DNA of 64,000 nucleotides. It comes from Clostridia bacterium (GTDB taxonomy: Bacteria; Bacillota; TC1; UBA5767). A program made the translations under genes and the position numbers. Within the stretch, counting starts at the first letter, position 1. Every line of letters begins with the position of its first letter. Below the pieces are notes generated by a model. That model was not told where the DNA came from. It saw only the letters and a program-made list of their open reading frames with translations, and did no database searches. The DNA lies in NCBI GenBank assembly GCA_016887505.1, contig CP069393.1, positions 620,001-684,000 on the forward strand, read 5' to 3'. This document shows positions 52,371-61,321 of this stretch, one piece after another.

Positions 52371-53066
52371 ATGATTTTTGATGTATTGACATTATTCCCT
52401 AGCCTTTTTGATAATTTCAGAAATGAAAGTCTGATACAAAAGGCAATAGAAAATGGAATCCTAGAAATCAGAACAACAAACTTTCGTGATTATACGTACG
52501 ATAGGCATAATACAGTAGACGATTACCCTTTTGGCGGCGGTTCTGGTATGCTTTTAAAGCCTGAACCAATTTTCATGGCTCATGCGGATTTAATGCAGAA
52601 AACAGAAGCGTCAAAGACACGAACTATTTACATGTCTCCTAGCGGTACAACGCTGAATCATCAAAAAGTTATTGAGTTAACAAACTATGACCATCTGGTG
52701 ATTCTTTGTGGCAGATATGAGGGCGTGGACCAAAGAGTAATTGATAAACTAGTAGATGAAGAAATATCAATTGGTGATTATGTACTCTTCGGTGGTGAGC
52801 TACCAGCTATGGTGCTTATCGAAGCAATCAGTCGACAATTAGAAGGTGTTTTAGGCAATAATGAAAGTCTGTTGAGTGAAAGCTTTAGCAATGGTTTGCT
52901 GGAGTATCCTCAATACACAAAGCCTAGAGAATATTGTGGACTTAAGGTTCCCGAAGTATTGCTAAGTGGTAACCACAAAGCTATCGCACAATGGAAAAAA
53001 GAAAAATCGCTAGAAAAAACCAAAGAAAGAAGACCAGATCTTCTTTTGAAAATCAAGAAGCAATAG
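52371..53066 (+). CDS. trmD: tRNA (guanine-37 N1)-methyltransferase
   Basis: This 231-residue SPOUT enzyme methylates G37 of tRNAs reading CNN codons. The trefoil-knot SAM site is seen in [17 protein letters not shown] and [32 protein letters not shown] and the C-terminal HxxI-like segment are also present. rplS follows after 14 bp. Confidence 0.97.
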   Translation: MIFDVLTLFPSLFDNFRNESLIQKAIENGILEIRTTNFRDYTYDRHNTVDDYPFGGGSGMLLKPEPIFMAHADLMQKTEASKTRTIYMSPSGTTLNHQKVIELTNYDHLVILCGRYEGVDQRVIDKLVDEEISIGDYVLFGGELPAMVLIEAISRQLEGVLGNNESLLSESFSNGLLEYPQYTKPREYCGLKVPEVLLSGNHKAIAQWKKEKSLEKTKERRPDLLLKIKKQ

Positions 53067-53080
53067 GAAGGAGGACGAAT

Positions 53081-53422
53081 ATGGATATTATTCAAGCTAT
53101 TGAAAATGAACAAAAAAGAGACGATATACCTAAGTTCAATCCAGGAGACACGATTACAGTAAGTGTAAAAGTTGTTGAGGGAACGAAAGAAAGAATCCAG
53201 GACTTCACTGGTATCGTAATTGCCATGAATGGCGGAGGCATCCAAGAGAACTTCACTGTTAGAAGAATCTCTTATGGTGTAGGAGTGGAAAGAGTATTCC
53301 CACTGCATTCTCCAAGAATTGCAGGCATAAAAGTGCTCAGAAAAGGTAGAGTAAGAAGAGCTAAAATCTACTATCTGCGTAATAGAACAGGCAAAGCCGC
53401 AAGAATCAGAGATAAAAAGTAA
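53081..53422 (+). CDS. rplS: 50S ribosomal protein L19
   Basis: The 113-residue protein contains [20 protein letters not shown] and [13 protein letters not shown], the L19 hallmarks. ATG 53081 follows AAGGAGG; the longer frame start at 52991 lies inside trmD. It ends the operon with a strong terminator. Confidence 0.97.
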   Translation: MDIIQAIENEQKRDDIPKFNPGDTITVSVKVVEGTKERIQDFTGIVIAMNGGGIQENFTVRRISYGVGVERVFPLHSPRIAGIKVLRKGRVRRAKIYYLRNRTGKAARIRDKK

Positions 53423-53424
53423 TT

Positions 53425-53455
53425 CAAGGACCGGGTTTCCGGTCCTTGCCTTGTT
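53425..53455 (+). terminator. Terminator after rplS
   Basis: Ten-bp perfect stem CAAGGACCGG / CCGGTCCTTG, loop GTTT, followed by CCTTGTT. Confidence 0.8.
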
Positions 53456-53479
53456 ATTGCTAGAAAGAAGTGTTATATT
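53451..53479 (+). promoter_or_regulatory. Promoter of lepB
   Basis: TTGTTA (53451-53456) and TATATT (53474-53479) at 17 bp with TGT before the -10 (extended -10). The -35 overlaps the rplS terminator tail. Confidence 0.6.
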
Positions 53480-53515
53480 TTAAAGGCAATATAAGGAAGG
53501 GTAGGAAGGCTTGCA

Positions 53516-54073
53516 ATGACAGAAATTGATAAAAATGTTGAAAAAAAAGAGCAACAAAATAAATCGTTTAAACCTTTTTTGGAATTAATCCAGGCCTTGG
53601 TAATTGCCTTGGTAATTACCTTTGTGATTCGCACATTTATATTCCAGCCATTTTGGGTTCCAACGACCTCGATGGTGCCAACACTAAAGGTGAACGACCG
53701 AATCCTAGTCAATGAGCTTTTCACACGTTATGGCGAGGTGCAAAGAGGGGATGTAATGGTTTTCCATTATCCACTGGATCCCAATGATATCTATGTTAAA
53801 CGTATGATTGCACTTCCTGGAGAAAGTTTAGAAATCAAGGAAGACGGTATCTATATTGATGGCGAACAGATTGAAGAACCATATTTGGTCCATGACTACA
53901 AGTATGAACCGATGGGTCCTGTCTTGGTGCCGGAAAACTCATATTTTGCCATGGGCGACAATAGAGACCATAGTGCAGATTCAAGAATTTGGGGATTTGT
54001 TCCTGAAGAAAACTTCATTGGAAAAGCCTTTTTGATTTATTGGCCATTTTCTGAGATGGGACAAATTGAATAA
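53516..54073 (+). CDS. lepB: Signal peptidase I
   Basis: The 185-residue membrane protease removes signal peptides. One N-terminal transmembrane helix (about 22-42) is followed by the catalytic Ser in PTTSMVPTLKVND and catalytic Lys in DIYVKRMIALPGE. The GDNRDHSADSRIWGFV box is also present. It lies next to rbgA and rnhB, a common order in Firmicutes. Confidence 0.96.
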   Translation: MTEIDKNVEKKEQQNKSFKPFLELIQALVIALVITFVIRTFIFQPFWVPTTSMVPTLKVNDRILVNELFTRYGEVQRGDVMVFHYPLDPNDIYVKRMIALPGESLEIKEDGIYIDGEQIEEPYLVHDYKYEPMGPVLVPENSYFAMGDNRDHSADSRIWGFVPEENFIGKAFLIYWPFSEMGQIE

Positions 54074-54123
54074 ACCATACCCTAAATTAAAATTGTAGTG
54101 GATTAAATACAAAGTAAGTTAAT

Positions 54124-54202
54124 GGGGAAGCAGTAAACGGTTCGCTTTATCTCATATGAAAATTACGTAGGAAAGGCATTTCGTATACTGACCCCTTGAG
54201 GG
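54124..54202 (+). other. Possible structured leader upstream of rbgA
   Basis: GGGGaagCAGT (54124-54134) can pair with ACTGaCCCC (54187-54195), enclosing smaller hairpins. CCC (54193-54195) can alternatively pair with GGG (54200-54202) around TTGA. Mutually exclusive pairings are suggestive of a regulatory leader, but no known motif is recognised. Confidence 0.35.
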
Positions 54203-54223
54203 ACAGATCGATTAAGGAAAGAT

Positions 54224-55081
54224 ATGCATATACAATGGTATCCAGGTCATATGGCCAAAGCCAAGAGATTATTAAAAGAACAAATAAAGGCAGTAGATAT
54301 AGTTATTGAAATACGGGATGCTAGAATCCCTATTTCATCAACCAATCAGGATTTGATAGAACTGATTGGAGACAAGCCTAGGATTGTAGTGCTGAATAAA
54401 TCTGATTTGGCTGATCTAAATCGCTTGAACGCTTGGGAAAAAATACTACGCCAAGATGCTTTTGCCGTAGTTAAAGCAGATAGTTTGCAAAGGAAAGGCA
54501 TCAAAACAGTAATTGCAAAATGCCAAGAAGCTTCAAAAGAAATGCAAAAAAAACGGACCCAAAAGGGACTTCTGCCTAGAGCCGTCAGAGCGATGGTAAT
54601 TGGTATTCCTAACGTGGGTAAATCCTCTTTTATTAATGCTATGGTGAAACGAGGCTCCGCCAAAACCGGAAATAAACCTGGCGTCACCAGGGGAAATCAA
54701 TGGGTACGTATTTTAAAAGATATTGAACTACTTGATACACCAGGTATTCTGTGGCCACGTTTTGAGAATGAGCAAACTGGAGAATATTTAGCTTTCACAG
54801 GTGCAATCAGTGAAAAAATATTTGATGTAGAGGAAGCATCACTACAGTTGATTTGTATGCTCAGGGATGAGTATCCTGGAACGCTGTCTTCCTTTTATGG
54901 ATTGGAAAATGAAGACGATAAGAACTATATCTTAATGAACGACATCGGTATTAAACGTTGCTTTCTTGATAAAAAAGGAGAAGTTCAAACGGAACGCACT
55001 GCATTACGTTTGCTTCATGATTTTCAAGAAGGAAAACTAGGAACGTACACCTTAGATAAACCTGAAGAGGTAGGGAACTAA
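54224..55081 (+). CDS. rbgA: Ribosome biogenesis GTPase RbgA (YlqF)
   Basis: This 285-residue circularly permuted GTPase is needed for late 50S assembly. It begins with HIQWYPGHMAKAKRLL, then shows G4 (LNKSDLAD), G1 (GIPNVGKSSFINAM) and G3 (DTPGI) in permuted order, with a C-terminal helical domain. rnhB follows after 1 bp. Confidence 0.96.
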   Translation: MHIQWYPGHMAKAKRLLKEQIKAVDIVIEIRDARIPISSTNQDLIELIGDKPRIVVLNKSDLADLNRLNAWEKILRQDAFAVVKADSLQRKGIKTVIAKCQEASKEMQKKRTQKGLLPRAVRAMVIGIPNVGKSSFINAMVKRGSAKTGNKPGVTRGNQWVRILKDIELLDTPGILWPRFENEQTGEYLAFTGAISEKIFDVEEASLQLICMLRDEYPGTLSSFYGLENEDDKNYILMNDIGIKRCFLDKKGEVQTERTALRLLHDFQEGKLGTYTLDKPEEVGN

Positions 55082-55082
55082 G

Positions 55083-55841
55083 ATGAAGGTCAAGACTATT
55101 CAGCAAATATTGGCAAGCAAGAGCATTAGCCCATCTTTGATGGACAGTATAGAAAATGACTCGAGAAAAAACATACAAGAAGCACTGAAAAAAAGATCCA
55201 GAGGAATGGTAAAGGAACAAGAAGAACGATTGCGTCTGATGAATATGTATCAACTAGAAAAAGAAGGTTTGGAGTTTGGCTTAAGTGTCGGTATTGATGA
55301 AGCCGGTCGCGGACCGCTGGCCGGACCAGTGTATGCTGCCGCTGTCATTCTTCCAATGGGTTTGTATATTAAAGGATTGCGAGATAGTAAAAAAATCAAG
55401 CACGATGAAAGAGCAGATATTCGACACGAAATTGAACAAAAAGCGATTAGTATTGGGTGGGGATATGCTAGTGTAGAGGAAATTGATAATGACAATATCC
55501 TTCAAGCTACGTATCTAGCCATGAAACGAGCCTATCATAAGCTTTCTGTACGTGGAGAATATGTCTTGGTCGACGGGAACGGCAACCCTGGTATCGAGAA
55601 TGTAATCATAAAGCCAGTAATAGGTGGTGACAATCTGTCAGCCTCCATTGCGGCTGCTTCAATTATTGCTAAGGAAAGAAGGGATGAGATCATGTTGTCT
55701 TTACATGAACTGTACCCTGAGTATGGCTTTGACAAACACAAAGGATATGGTACCAAGGAACATTATCAGGCATTGGATAAATTCGGACCATCTTTAGTGC
55801 ATAGAATGAGCTTTTTGAGAAAATGGAGTTTCCATGATTAA
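55083..55841 (+). CDS. rnhB: Ribonuclease HII
   Basis: The 252-residue enzyme removes ribonucleotides from DNA. The catalytic motif GIDEAGRGPLAGPVYAAAV supplies the first Asp-Glu pair; further acids are in DVDGNGNP-like VLVDGNG and IAKERRDEIM. An N-terminal extension of about 65 residues, normal in Firmicutes, precedes the nuclease fold. Its end overlaps the next gene by 8 bp. Confidence 0.96.
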   Translation: MKVKTIQQILASKSISPSLMDSIENDSRKNIQEALKKRSRGMVKEQEERLRLMNMYQLEKEGLEFGLSVGIDEAGRGPLAGPVYAAAVILPMGLYIKGLRDSKKIKHDERADIRHEIEQKAISIGWGYASVEEIDNDNILQATYLAMKRAYHKLSVRGEYVLVDGNGNPGIENVIIKPVIGGDNLSASIAAASIIAKERRDEIMLSLHELYPEYGFDKHKGYGTKEHYQALDKFGPSLVHRMSFLRKWSFHD

Positions 55842-56592
55842 AGAAATAAGATTGCAAAAATATATGGCCGACCAAGGAGTAGCTTCTCGAAGAAAAAGTG
55901 AGGAGATTATCCTAGAGGGTCGGGTTCGTGTAAACAATAAGGTTATTAAAGAACTTGGAAGTAAGATTACTCCAGGTGTCGATAAGATTATTGTTGATGG
56001 GAAACCAATCGGTGGTCGTATTGAGTATGTTTACTTGGTGCTTAATAAACCAAAAGGTTATCTTAGTACCACTTCAGATCCAAAGGACCGGAAAACAGTC
56101 TTGGATCTTGTCAAAGATGTAAATCAACGAATCTATCCTGTGGGACGTTTAGATTACAATACTGAAGGATTGTTGATTATGACCAACGATGGTGAATTGA
56201 CTTACTCAATGACTCATCCTAGCAAAGAATTGAAAAAAACCTACCATGCAACCATAGATGGTATTTTAAGCATTGAAGATGTAGCTAAATTGCGTAAAGG
56301 TGTTGATATTGGAGATTATGTGACCGCACCAGCCGAAGTCTATATCTTAGAAGAAAAGTCAGATGGTAGTGTTGTAGAGATAATTATTCATGAAGGTAAA
56401 TATCGCCAGGTAAGACGAATGTTTGAAGCATTGGGTTACGATGTTAAACGCCTAGTAAGAACCCAGATTGGCAATATTACAAAAAAAGGAATCCCTAGGG
56501 GTAAATACCGTCATCTAAAAAAATCTGAGGTATTAGCCTTAAAAGGTCAAAATAGTAGAAAAGAAAGAGGAGGAAAACATGGCAAAAGATAG
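55834..56592 (+). CDS. Pseudouridine synthase, RsuA/RluB family
   Basis: The 252-residue protein has an N-terminal S4 RNA-binding domain (IRLQKYMADQGVASRRKSEEII) and a catalytic domain with the Asp in VGRLDYNTEGLLIMTNDGEL. This is the RsuA/RluB/E/F class that isomerises uridine in rRNA. RluB (23S U2605) is the likeliest member, though subfamily is not certain. It overlaps yajQ by 14 bp. Confidence 0.93.
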   Translation: MIKEIRLQKYMADQGVASRRKSEEIILEGRVRVNNKVIKELGSKITPGVDKIIVDGKPIGGRIEYVYLVLNKPKGYLSTTSDPKDRKTVLDLVKDVNQRIYPVGRLDYNTEGLLIMTNDGELTYSMTHPSKELKKTYHATIDGILSIEDVAKLRKGVDIGDYVTAPAEVYILEEKSDGSVVEIIIHEGKYRQVRRMFEALGYDVKRLVRTQIGNITKKGIPRGKYRHLKKSEVLALKGQNSRKERGGKHGKR

Positions 56593-57073
56593 TTCATTCG
56601 ATATAGTTTCTGAGATTGATTTGCAAGAAGTAGATAATGCAATCAACCAAACGAAAAAGGAAATTACCCAGCGCTATGATTTCAAAGGAGCAGATGCAAC
56701 GGTTGAGTTTGATCGTAAGGAAAAAATCACCTTTAATGCAGCCAATGAGTACCAAGTTGGCGCAATCTTGGACATTTTGCAATCGAAATTAGTTAAACGC
56801 GGAATTGATATCCGAGTTTTGCAGCCTGGCAAGATTGAACCAGCAGGTAAGCGATATAAGCAAGAGCTTATTGTTCAATCAGGTATTAGCAAGGAAAAGG
56901 CCAAAGATATCGTTTCTCATATTAAAAAATTGAAACTGAAAGTTCAATCTCAAATACAGGAAGAACACGTTCGTGTTAGTGGAAAGAATCGAGATGATTT
57001 ACAAGAAGTAATTACTTCTTTAAAAGAGACTGATTGGGACCAACCACTTCAATTTATTAATTTTAGAGGTTAG
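56579..57073 (+). CDS. YajQ-family nucleotide-binding protein
   Basis: This 164-residue protein matches the YajQ family (UPF0234): SSFDIVSEIDLQEVDNAI, QRYDFKGADATVEF and VRVSGKNRDDLQ. Family members bind RNA, GTP or cyclic di-GMP. AGGAGG lies in the end of the preceding gene. Confidence 0.95.
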   Translation: MAKDSSFDIVSEIDLQEVDNAINQTKKEITQRYDFKGADATVEFDRKEKITFNAANEYQVGAILDILQSKLVKRGIDIRVLQPGKIEPAGKRYKQELIVQSGISKEKAKDIVSHIKKLKLKVQSQIQEEHVRVSGKNRDDLQEVITSLKETDWDQPLQFINFRG

Positions 57074-57081
57074 TGAGTAAG

Positions 57082-58236
57082 ATGAGAGTGGCACGAGAAG
57101 GGCTTTTGATAACAATTTATTTGTTACTGGGCTTCTTGATGTTGGGAATTTATCCCAGCCCGATAGATGCGCCATTAATGCAAACAAAAAAAATATATAC
57201 GCCAGCTTCTTTAAGCCATATGGTTCTTACAGAAGACCTACGGATAAGCTTTATCGGGGATATTATGATGCATGATACTCAGATTACGGGTGCTTATCAA
57301 GGTGAGGGGGTATATGATTTTTCTGAATCATTTGCTTATGTTAAACCATATATACAAGAGTCTGATTTTGTTATAGCCAATTTGGAAACTACTTTTGCGG
57401 GTGCAAAAGCTGGTTATTCTGGATATCCTAGATTCAATGCGCCAGATGAATTGGCTACCAATTTAGCGGATATCGGAATTGATCTTTTGGTGCATTGCAA
57501 TAATCATGTTTTGGATACCGGATTCAATGGACTCGTACGAACCAAAAAGACCATTGAAGGTGCAGGCATGATGAGTGCTGGTACTAGATTGACCCAAGAT
57601 GCTGACACCGTGGTTTATTTTTCTGTACAAAATACTGATTTTGCACTCATCACTGGTACTTATGGAACCAACGGTCTTACGCTTCCTACAGATAAGAAAT
57701 ATATGCTTAATGTTTTAGACCCTGTAAGATTAGTGGAAGATATTAAGAAAGCAACCCAAAAAGCAGACTATGTCATTTGTTTTCTGCATTTTGGAACTGA
57801 ATATGAGGAACACCCCAATAGGGCACAAATTGCGCTAGCAGAAACCTTAGTAGATGCTGGTGCGGATGCAATTATTGGCTCACACCCTCATGTTATACAA
57901 ACTGATGGATTTATTGATAATAATATAGTAGTATATTCACTAGGGAACTTCATATCAGCTCAAAGAGGGGCAAAAAGACGTACCGGCATGATTTATTCTT
58001 TAAATTTGGAGAAAAATCTAACTGACGGTAATGTTAGACTCAAGAATACGGAATATTTTCCGGTTTTCACCTACAGAGCCGCTGATGGTAAACGACCTTA
58101 CTATCTTGGGCCTTTGTCGGATAATCTAGAAGAAAACTCCGAGACGCACTTTCAGAAAAGTGATTTTGCCTTGGTCGAGGAAGGTCTTTCATATCTGGAA
58201 CAAACCAATCTATTTGCTGATAATGCTGCTCAGTAA
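57082..58236 (+). CDS. CapA-family protein (poly-gamma-glutamate synthesis-like metallophosphatase fold)
   Basis: The 384-residue protein has an N-terminal hydrophobic anchor (LLITIYLLLGFLMLGIYP) and an extracellular PGA_cap domain. Motifs are SFIGDIMMHDTQI, ANLETTF, CNNHVLDTGFNG and ADAIIGSHPHVIQ, probable metal ligands of the calcineurin-like fold. GTG at 57073 is an alternative start. No other poly-gamma-glutamate genes (capB/C) are present, so a capsule role is doubtful. Confidence 0.88.
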   Translation: MRVAREGLLITIYLLLGFLMLGIYPSPIDAPLMQTKKIYTPASLSHMVLTEDLRISFIGDIMMHDTQITGAYQGEGVYDFSESFAYVKPYIQESDFVIANLETTFAGAKAGYSGYPRFNAPDELATNLADIGIDLLVHCNNHVLDTGFNGLVRTKKTIEGAGMMSAGTRLTQDADTVVYFSVQNTDFALITGTYGTNGLTLPTDKKYMLNVLDPVRLVEDIKKATQKADYVICFLHFGTEYEEHPNRAQIALAETLVDAGADAIIGSHPHVIQTDGFIDNNIVVYSLGNFISAQRGAKRRTGMIYSLNLEKNLTDGNVRLKNTEYFPVFTYRAADGKRPYYLGPLSDNLEENSETHFQKSDFALVEEGLSYLEQTNLFADNAAQ

Positions 58237-58286
58237 TCGTTTAGATGAACGGCTAAAATATTTAATATACAGACGGAGGAAGAATT

Positions 58287-59291
58287 ATGGTTAAAATGTT
58301 TTACGACAATGATGCTGATCTAAACATCATCAAGTCAAAAAAAGTTGCAGTATTGGGCTATGGTAGTCAAGGACACGCTCATTCATTGAGCTTGCATGAT
58401 AGTGGTGTTGATGTAAAAGTCGCACTAAGAAAAGAAAGCAAACGTTGGGCAGAAGCGGAAAATGATGGTTTAACTGTATGTACAGTTGACGAAGCCTGCG
58501 AATGGGCTGATGTTATTATGGTTCTTTTACCAGATGAATCACAAAAAGAAGTGTACGATACACAGATTTTACCACATCTTACTGCAGGCAAAGCCTTGGC
58601 CTTTGCGCATGGATTTAATATTCATTTCGGCAGAATTAAACCACCGAAAGATGTTGATGTATTCATGATTGCACCAAAATCACCTGGACATCTTGTTAGA
58701 AGAATGTACACGGAAGGTGCTGGTGTTCCAGCTTTGGTAGCTGTAGAACAAAATCCATCAGGCAAAGCATTGGATTTGGCATTGTCCTATGCTAAAGGTA
58801 TTGGAAATACAAGAGCTGGCGTTCTTGAAACTACCTTCAAAGAAGAAACCGAAACGGATTTATTCGGAGAACAAGCTGTTCTTTGTGGCGGTACTGCTAG
58901 ATTAATCCAAGCTGGATTTGAAACTTTAGTGGAAGCTGGATACAAGCCTGAAATTGCTTATTTTGAGTGTTTACATGAACTTAAACTGATTGTAGACCTT
59001 ATTTATGAGGCTGGTATAAGCAATATGCGCTATTCAGTAAGCGACACTGCTGAGTATGGCGATTTGACTAGAGGTCCTCGTATTGTAACAGAAGAAACCA
59101 AAAAAGAAATGAAAAAAATTCTTTATGAAATTCAATCTGGAGAATTTGCAAGAGAATACATTGCAGAGAATCAAGCAGGAAGACCTAAATTTAATGCTCT
59201 GCACAGAATGGGTGAAGAGCACTTGATTGAAACTACTGGCCATAGACTCAGAAAAATGATGCCATGGTTAGGCGATAAGAAAGCAAAATAG
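58287..59291 (+). CDS. ilvC: Ketol-acid reductoisomerase (class I)
   Basis: The 334-residue NADPH enzyme acts in valine, leucine and isoleucine synthesis. It has the Rossmann motif [15 protein letters not shown], the magnesium-site motif [12 protein letters not shown] and the late SDTAEYGD. The length fits the short class I form. It stands alone here: no other ilv or leu gene is adjacent and only 50 bp lie before it, so no T-box fits. A hairpin follows at 59302. Confidence 0.97.
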   Translation: MVKMFYDNDADLNIIKSKKVAVLGYGSQGHAHSLSLHDSGVDVKVALRKESKRWAEAENDGLTVCTVDEACEWADVIMVLLPDESQKEVYDTQILPHLTAGKALAFAHGFNIHFGRIKPPKDVDVFMIAPKSPGHLVRRMYTEGAGVPALVAVEQNPSGKALDLALSYAKGIGNTRAGVLETTFKEETETDLFGEQAVLCGGTARLIQAGFETLVEAGYKPEIAYFECLHELKLIVDLIYEAGISNMRYSVSDTAEYGDLTRGPRIVTEETKKEMKKILYEIQSGEFAREYIAENQAGRPKFNALHRMGEEHLIETTGHRLRKMMPWLGDKKAK

Positions 59292-59301
59292 ATGAGACTT
59301 A

Positions 59302-59336
59302 ACAGGGTGAAAGTTTTCTTTCACCCTGTCTATTTG
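59302..59336 (+). terminator. Terminator after ilvC
   Basis: Twelve-bp perfect stem ACAGGGTGAAAG / CTTTCACCCTGT with loop TTTT and a short T-rich tail. Confidence 0.75.
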
Positions 59337-59344
59337 AGGTAAAC

Positions 59345-60592
59345 ATGTCTGTAATTGTAATCGGTGGAGGCGTATCCGGTATGATGGCTGCTATAGCTGC
59401 AGCCCAAAAGGGTGCCAAAGTAGTCCTCCTAGAACATAAACAAAAATTGGGTATAAAACTCAGCATAACAGGAAAAGGTCGTTGCAATTTGACAAACATA
59501 GCAAGCCAAGATGACTTTTTGTCCCAAGTTCCTGATAATTCCCGTTTTTTATATAGTAGCCTGAACCAATTTTCTTCTCAGGATTTAAGAGACTTCTTCG
59601 AGAATCATGGCTGTCCTCTTAAAGAAGAGCGCGGTGGACGAGTTTTCCCAAAATCCGACTCAGCGAAAGATATTGTACAAGTTTTAACGAAACAACTGCA
59701 AGTACAAACAGTTGAAGTCCGAACCAATGTTGAGGTAACGAAGGTTTTCCAAGAAAATGGGTGCATACAAGGGGTAATTTTATCGAATGGTGAAACATTA
59801 CTAGGAACAGTAATTATAGCTACCGGCGGCAAAAGTTATCCTCTTACCGGATCTGATGGAAGTGGATATCGCTTTGCGAGAGATTTTGGTCATACGACGA
59901 CTAAATTATTTCCATCCCTTGTTGGCCTATACTGCAAAGACGAGTGGATTGAACAACTAGCTGGATTAAGCCTTCGAAATGTGAATTTATGTGTTGGGCA
60001 AGGTAAAAAGAAGAGGGAAGCTTTTGGTGAGATGCTTTTTACTCATCAGGGTATTTCTGGTCCCATCGTCTTAACATTGTCTAGACATATTGTGAAACAA
60101 TTGAATGAAAAAGACAGCGTAGAAGTATTTTTAGATTTCAAGCCTGCACTAACTGAAGATATATTGGATCAACGTCTTATTAGAGAGTTTTCAGAAAATG
60201 CAAAAAAAGACCTAGTGAATGTTATGAAATCTTTACTACCCAGTGCACTTATTCCCGTCATTTTGAAAATAAGTGAATTGGAACCACATATGAAATGTCA
60301 TGCGGTGAACAAACAAGACAGACAAGGTTTAATTAGTGCCTTAAAACACCTTAGATTGACGGTTACCGGACATGCTGGATATAAGGAAGCCATCGTAACA
60401 CAAGGTGGCATCAACGTACGAGAGGTAAATCCCAAAACAATGGCCTCGAAAAAAATGGAAGGGCTATATATGGCGGGGGAAATGTTAGATCTCGACGCTT
60501 ATACTGGTGGTTACAATCTGCAGATTGCATTTTCAACCGGTTATGTCGCTGGTGTTCATGCAGCGGCTTACGATAAGGAGAAAACCGTATGA
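59345..60592 (+). CDS. FAD-dependent oxidoreductase, YhiN/HI0933 family
   Basis: This 415-residue flavoprotein starts with the dinucleotide motif VIVIGGGVSGMMAAIAAAQKG and has GKGRCNLTN, VIIATGGKSYPLTGSDGSGY and a C-terminal YMAGEMLDLDAYTGGYNLQ, all typical of the HI0933-like family (related to BaiN). The reaction is not established for most members. It overlaps cmk by 4 bp, suggesting coupled expression with cmk. Confidence 0.93.
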   Translation: MSVIVIGGGVSGMMAAIAAAQKGAKVVLLEHKQKLGIKLSITGKGRCNLTNIASQDDFLSQVPDNSRFLYSSLNQFSSQDLRDFFENHGCPLKEERGGRVFPKSDSAKDIVQVLTKQLQVQTVEVRTNVEVTKVFQENGCIQGVILSNGETLLGTVIIATGGKSYPLTGSDGSGYRFARDFGHTTTKLFPSLVGLYCKDEWIEQLAGLSLRNVNLCVGQGKKKREAFGEMLFTHQGISGPIVLTLSRHIVKQLNEKDSVEVFLDFKPALTEDILDQRLIREFSENAKKDLVNVMKSLLPSALIPVILKISELEPHMKCHAVNKQDRQGLISALKHLRLTVTGHAGYKEAIVTQGGINVREVNPKTMASKKMEGLYMAGEMLDLDAYTGGYNLQIAFSTGYVAGVHAAAYDKEKTV

Positions 60593-61269
60593 TATCTATA
60601 GCCATTGATGGTCCTGCAGGATCGGGGAAAAGTACCATAGCGAAGCAACTAGCATCTCAACTAGGGTTTCTATACATAGATACAGGTGCGATGTACCGAA
60701 GTGCTACTTACAGCGTCTTAAAGGCCGGTTTACTTCCTACAGATGAAGACCGTATCGTAAAATTGGTGTCAAATCTCACAATTGATCTTAAAGGGGGACC
60801 TTCTGAACAAAAGGTATTCGTTGATGGTATTGATGTAACCGATGAAATTCGTAAAGATGAAGTATCTTCACTAGTTTCAGAGATTGCTAAAATTGGAGCT
60901 ATTCGGAAAATCATGGTAGATAAGCAGCAAAAGATTGCATGCGAACATTCTGTCGTGATGGATGGGCGAGACATTGGAACCAAAGTTTTGCCAGAAGCAG
61001 ACTTTAAGTTCTTTTTAACGGCAAGCCTTGAAGAAAGAGCGCGACGTCGAAAAAAAGATTTCGAAGCTTTAAAAGAGAATATTAGTTTCGAACAAATTAA
61101 AGAAAGTATCAGAAAACGGGATGAAATAGACGAAGGAAGAAAGATAAGTCCCCTTAGAAAAGCAGAAAACGCCATTCTAATTGATACCACCACAAAAAGT
61201 GTGGAAGAGATTTTAGATGATATGCTCATAATAATCAATAAGAATGGAAAAAAAGAATTTACTTCTTGA
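60589..61269 (+). CDS. cmk: Cytidylate kinase
   Basis: The 226-residue enzyme phosphorylates CMP and dCMP. The P-loop is IDGPAGSGKSTIAKQLA, the substrate region includes DTGAMYRSATY, and DGRDIGTKVLPEAD and ARRRKKDF form the CMP and lid sites. It lies directly before ispH-rpsA, the usual clostridial order. Confidence 0.96.
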   Translation: MISIAIDGPAGSGKSTIAKQLASQLGFLYIDTGAMYRSATYSVLKAGLLPTDEDRIVKLVSNLTIDLKGGPSEQKVFVDGIDVTDEIRKDEVSSLVSEIAKIGAIRKIMVDKQQKIACEHSVVMDGRDIGTKVLPEADFKFFLTASLEERARRRKKDFEALKENISFEQIKESIRKRDEIDEGRKISPLRKAENAILIDTTTKSVEEILDDMLIIINKNGKKEFTS

Positions 61270-61286
61270 TAAATACCTTATATAAT
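61258..61286 (+). promoter_or_regulatory. Promoter of ispH-rpsA
   Basis: TTTACT (61258-61263) and TATAAT (61281-61286) at 17 bp. The -35 lies inside the last codons of cmk. Confidence 0.75.
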
Positions 61287-61321
61287 TATTTCCGTAGGTA
61301 TTAGAGAATTAGGAGTTAAAA

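Noticed and set aside
53067-53080. L19 leader RNA before rplS
   Set aside because: The trmD-rplS gap is 14 bp, too short for a leader element.
58237-58286. T-box or leader peptide before ilvC
   Set aside because: Only 50 bp are available, with no T-box core sequence or terminator.
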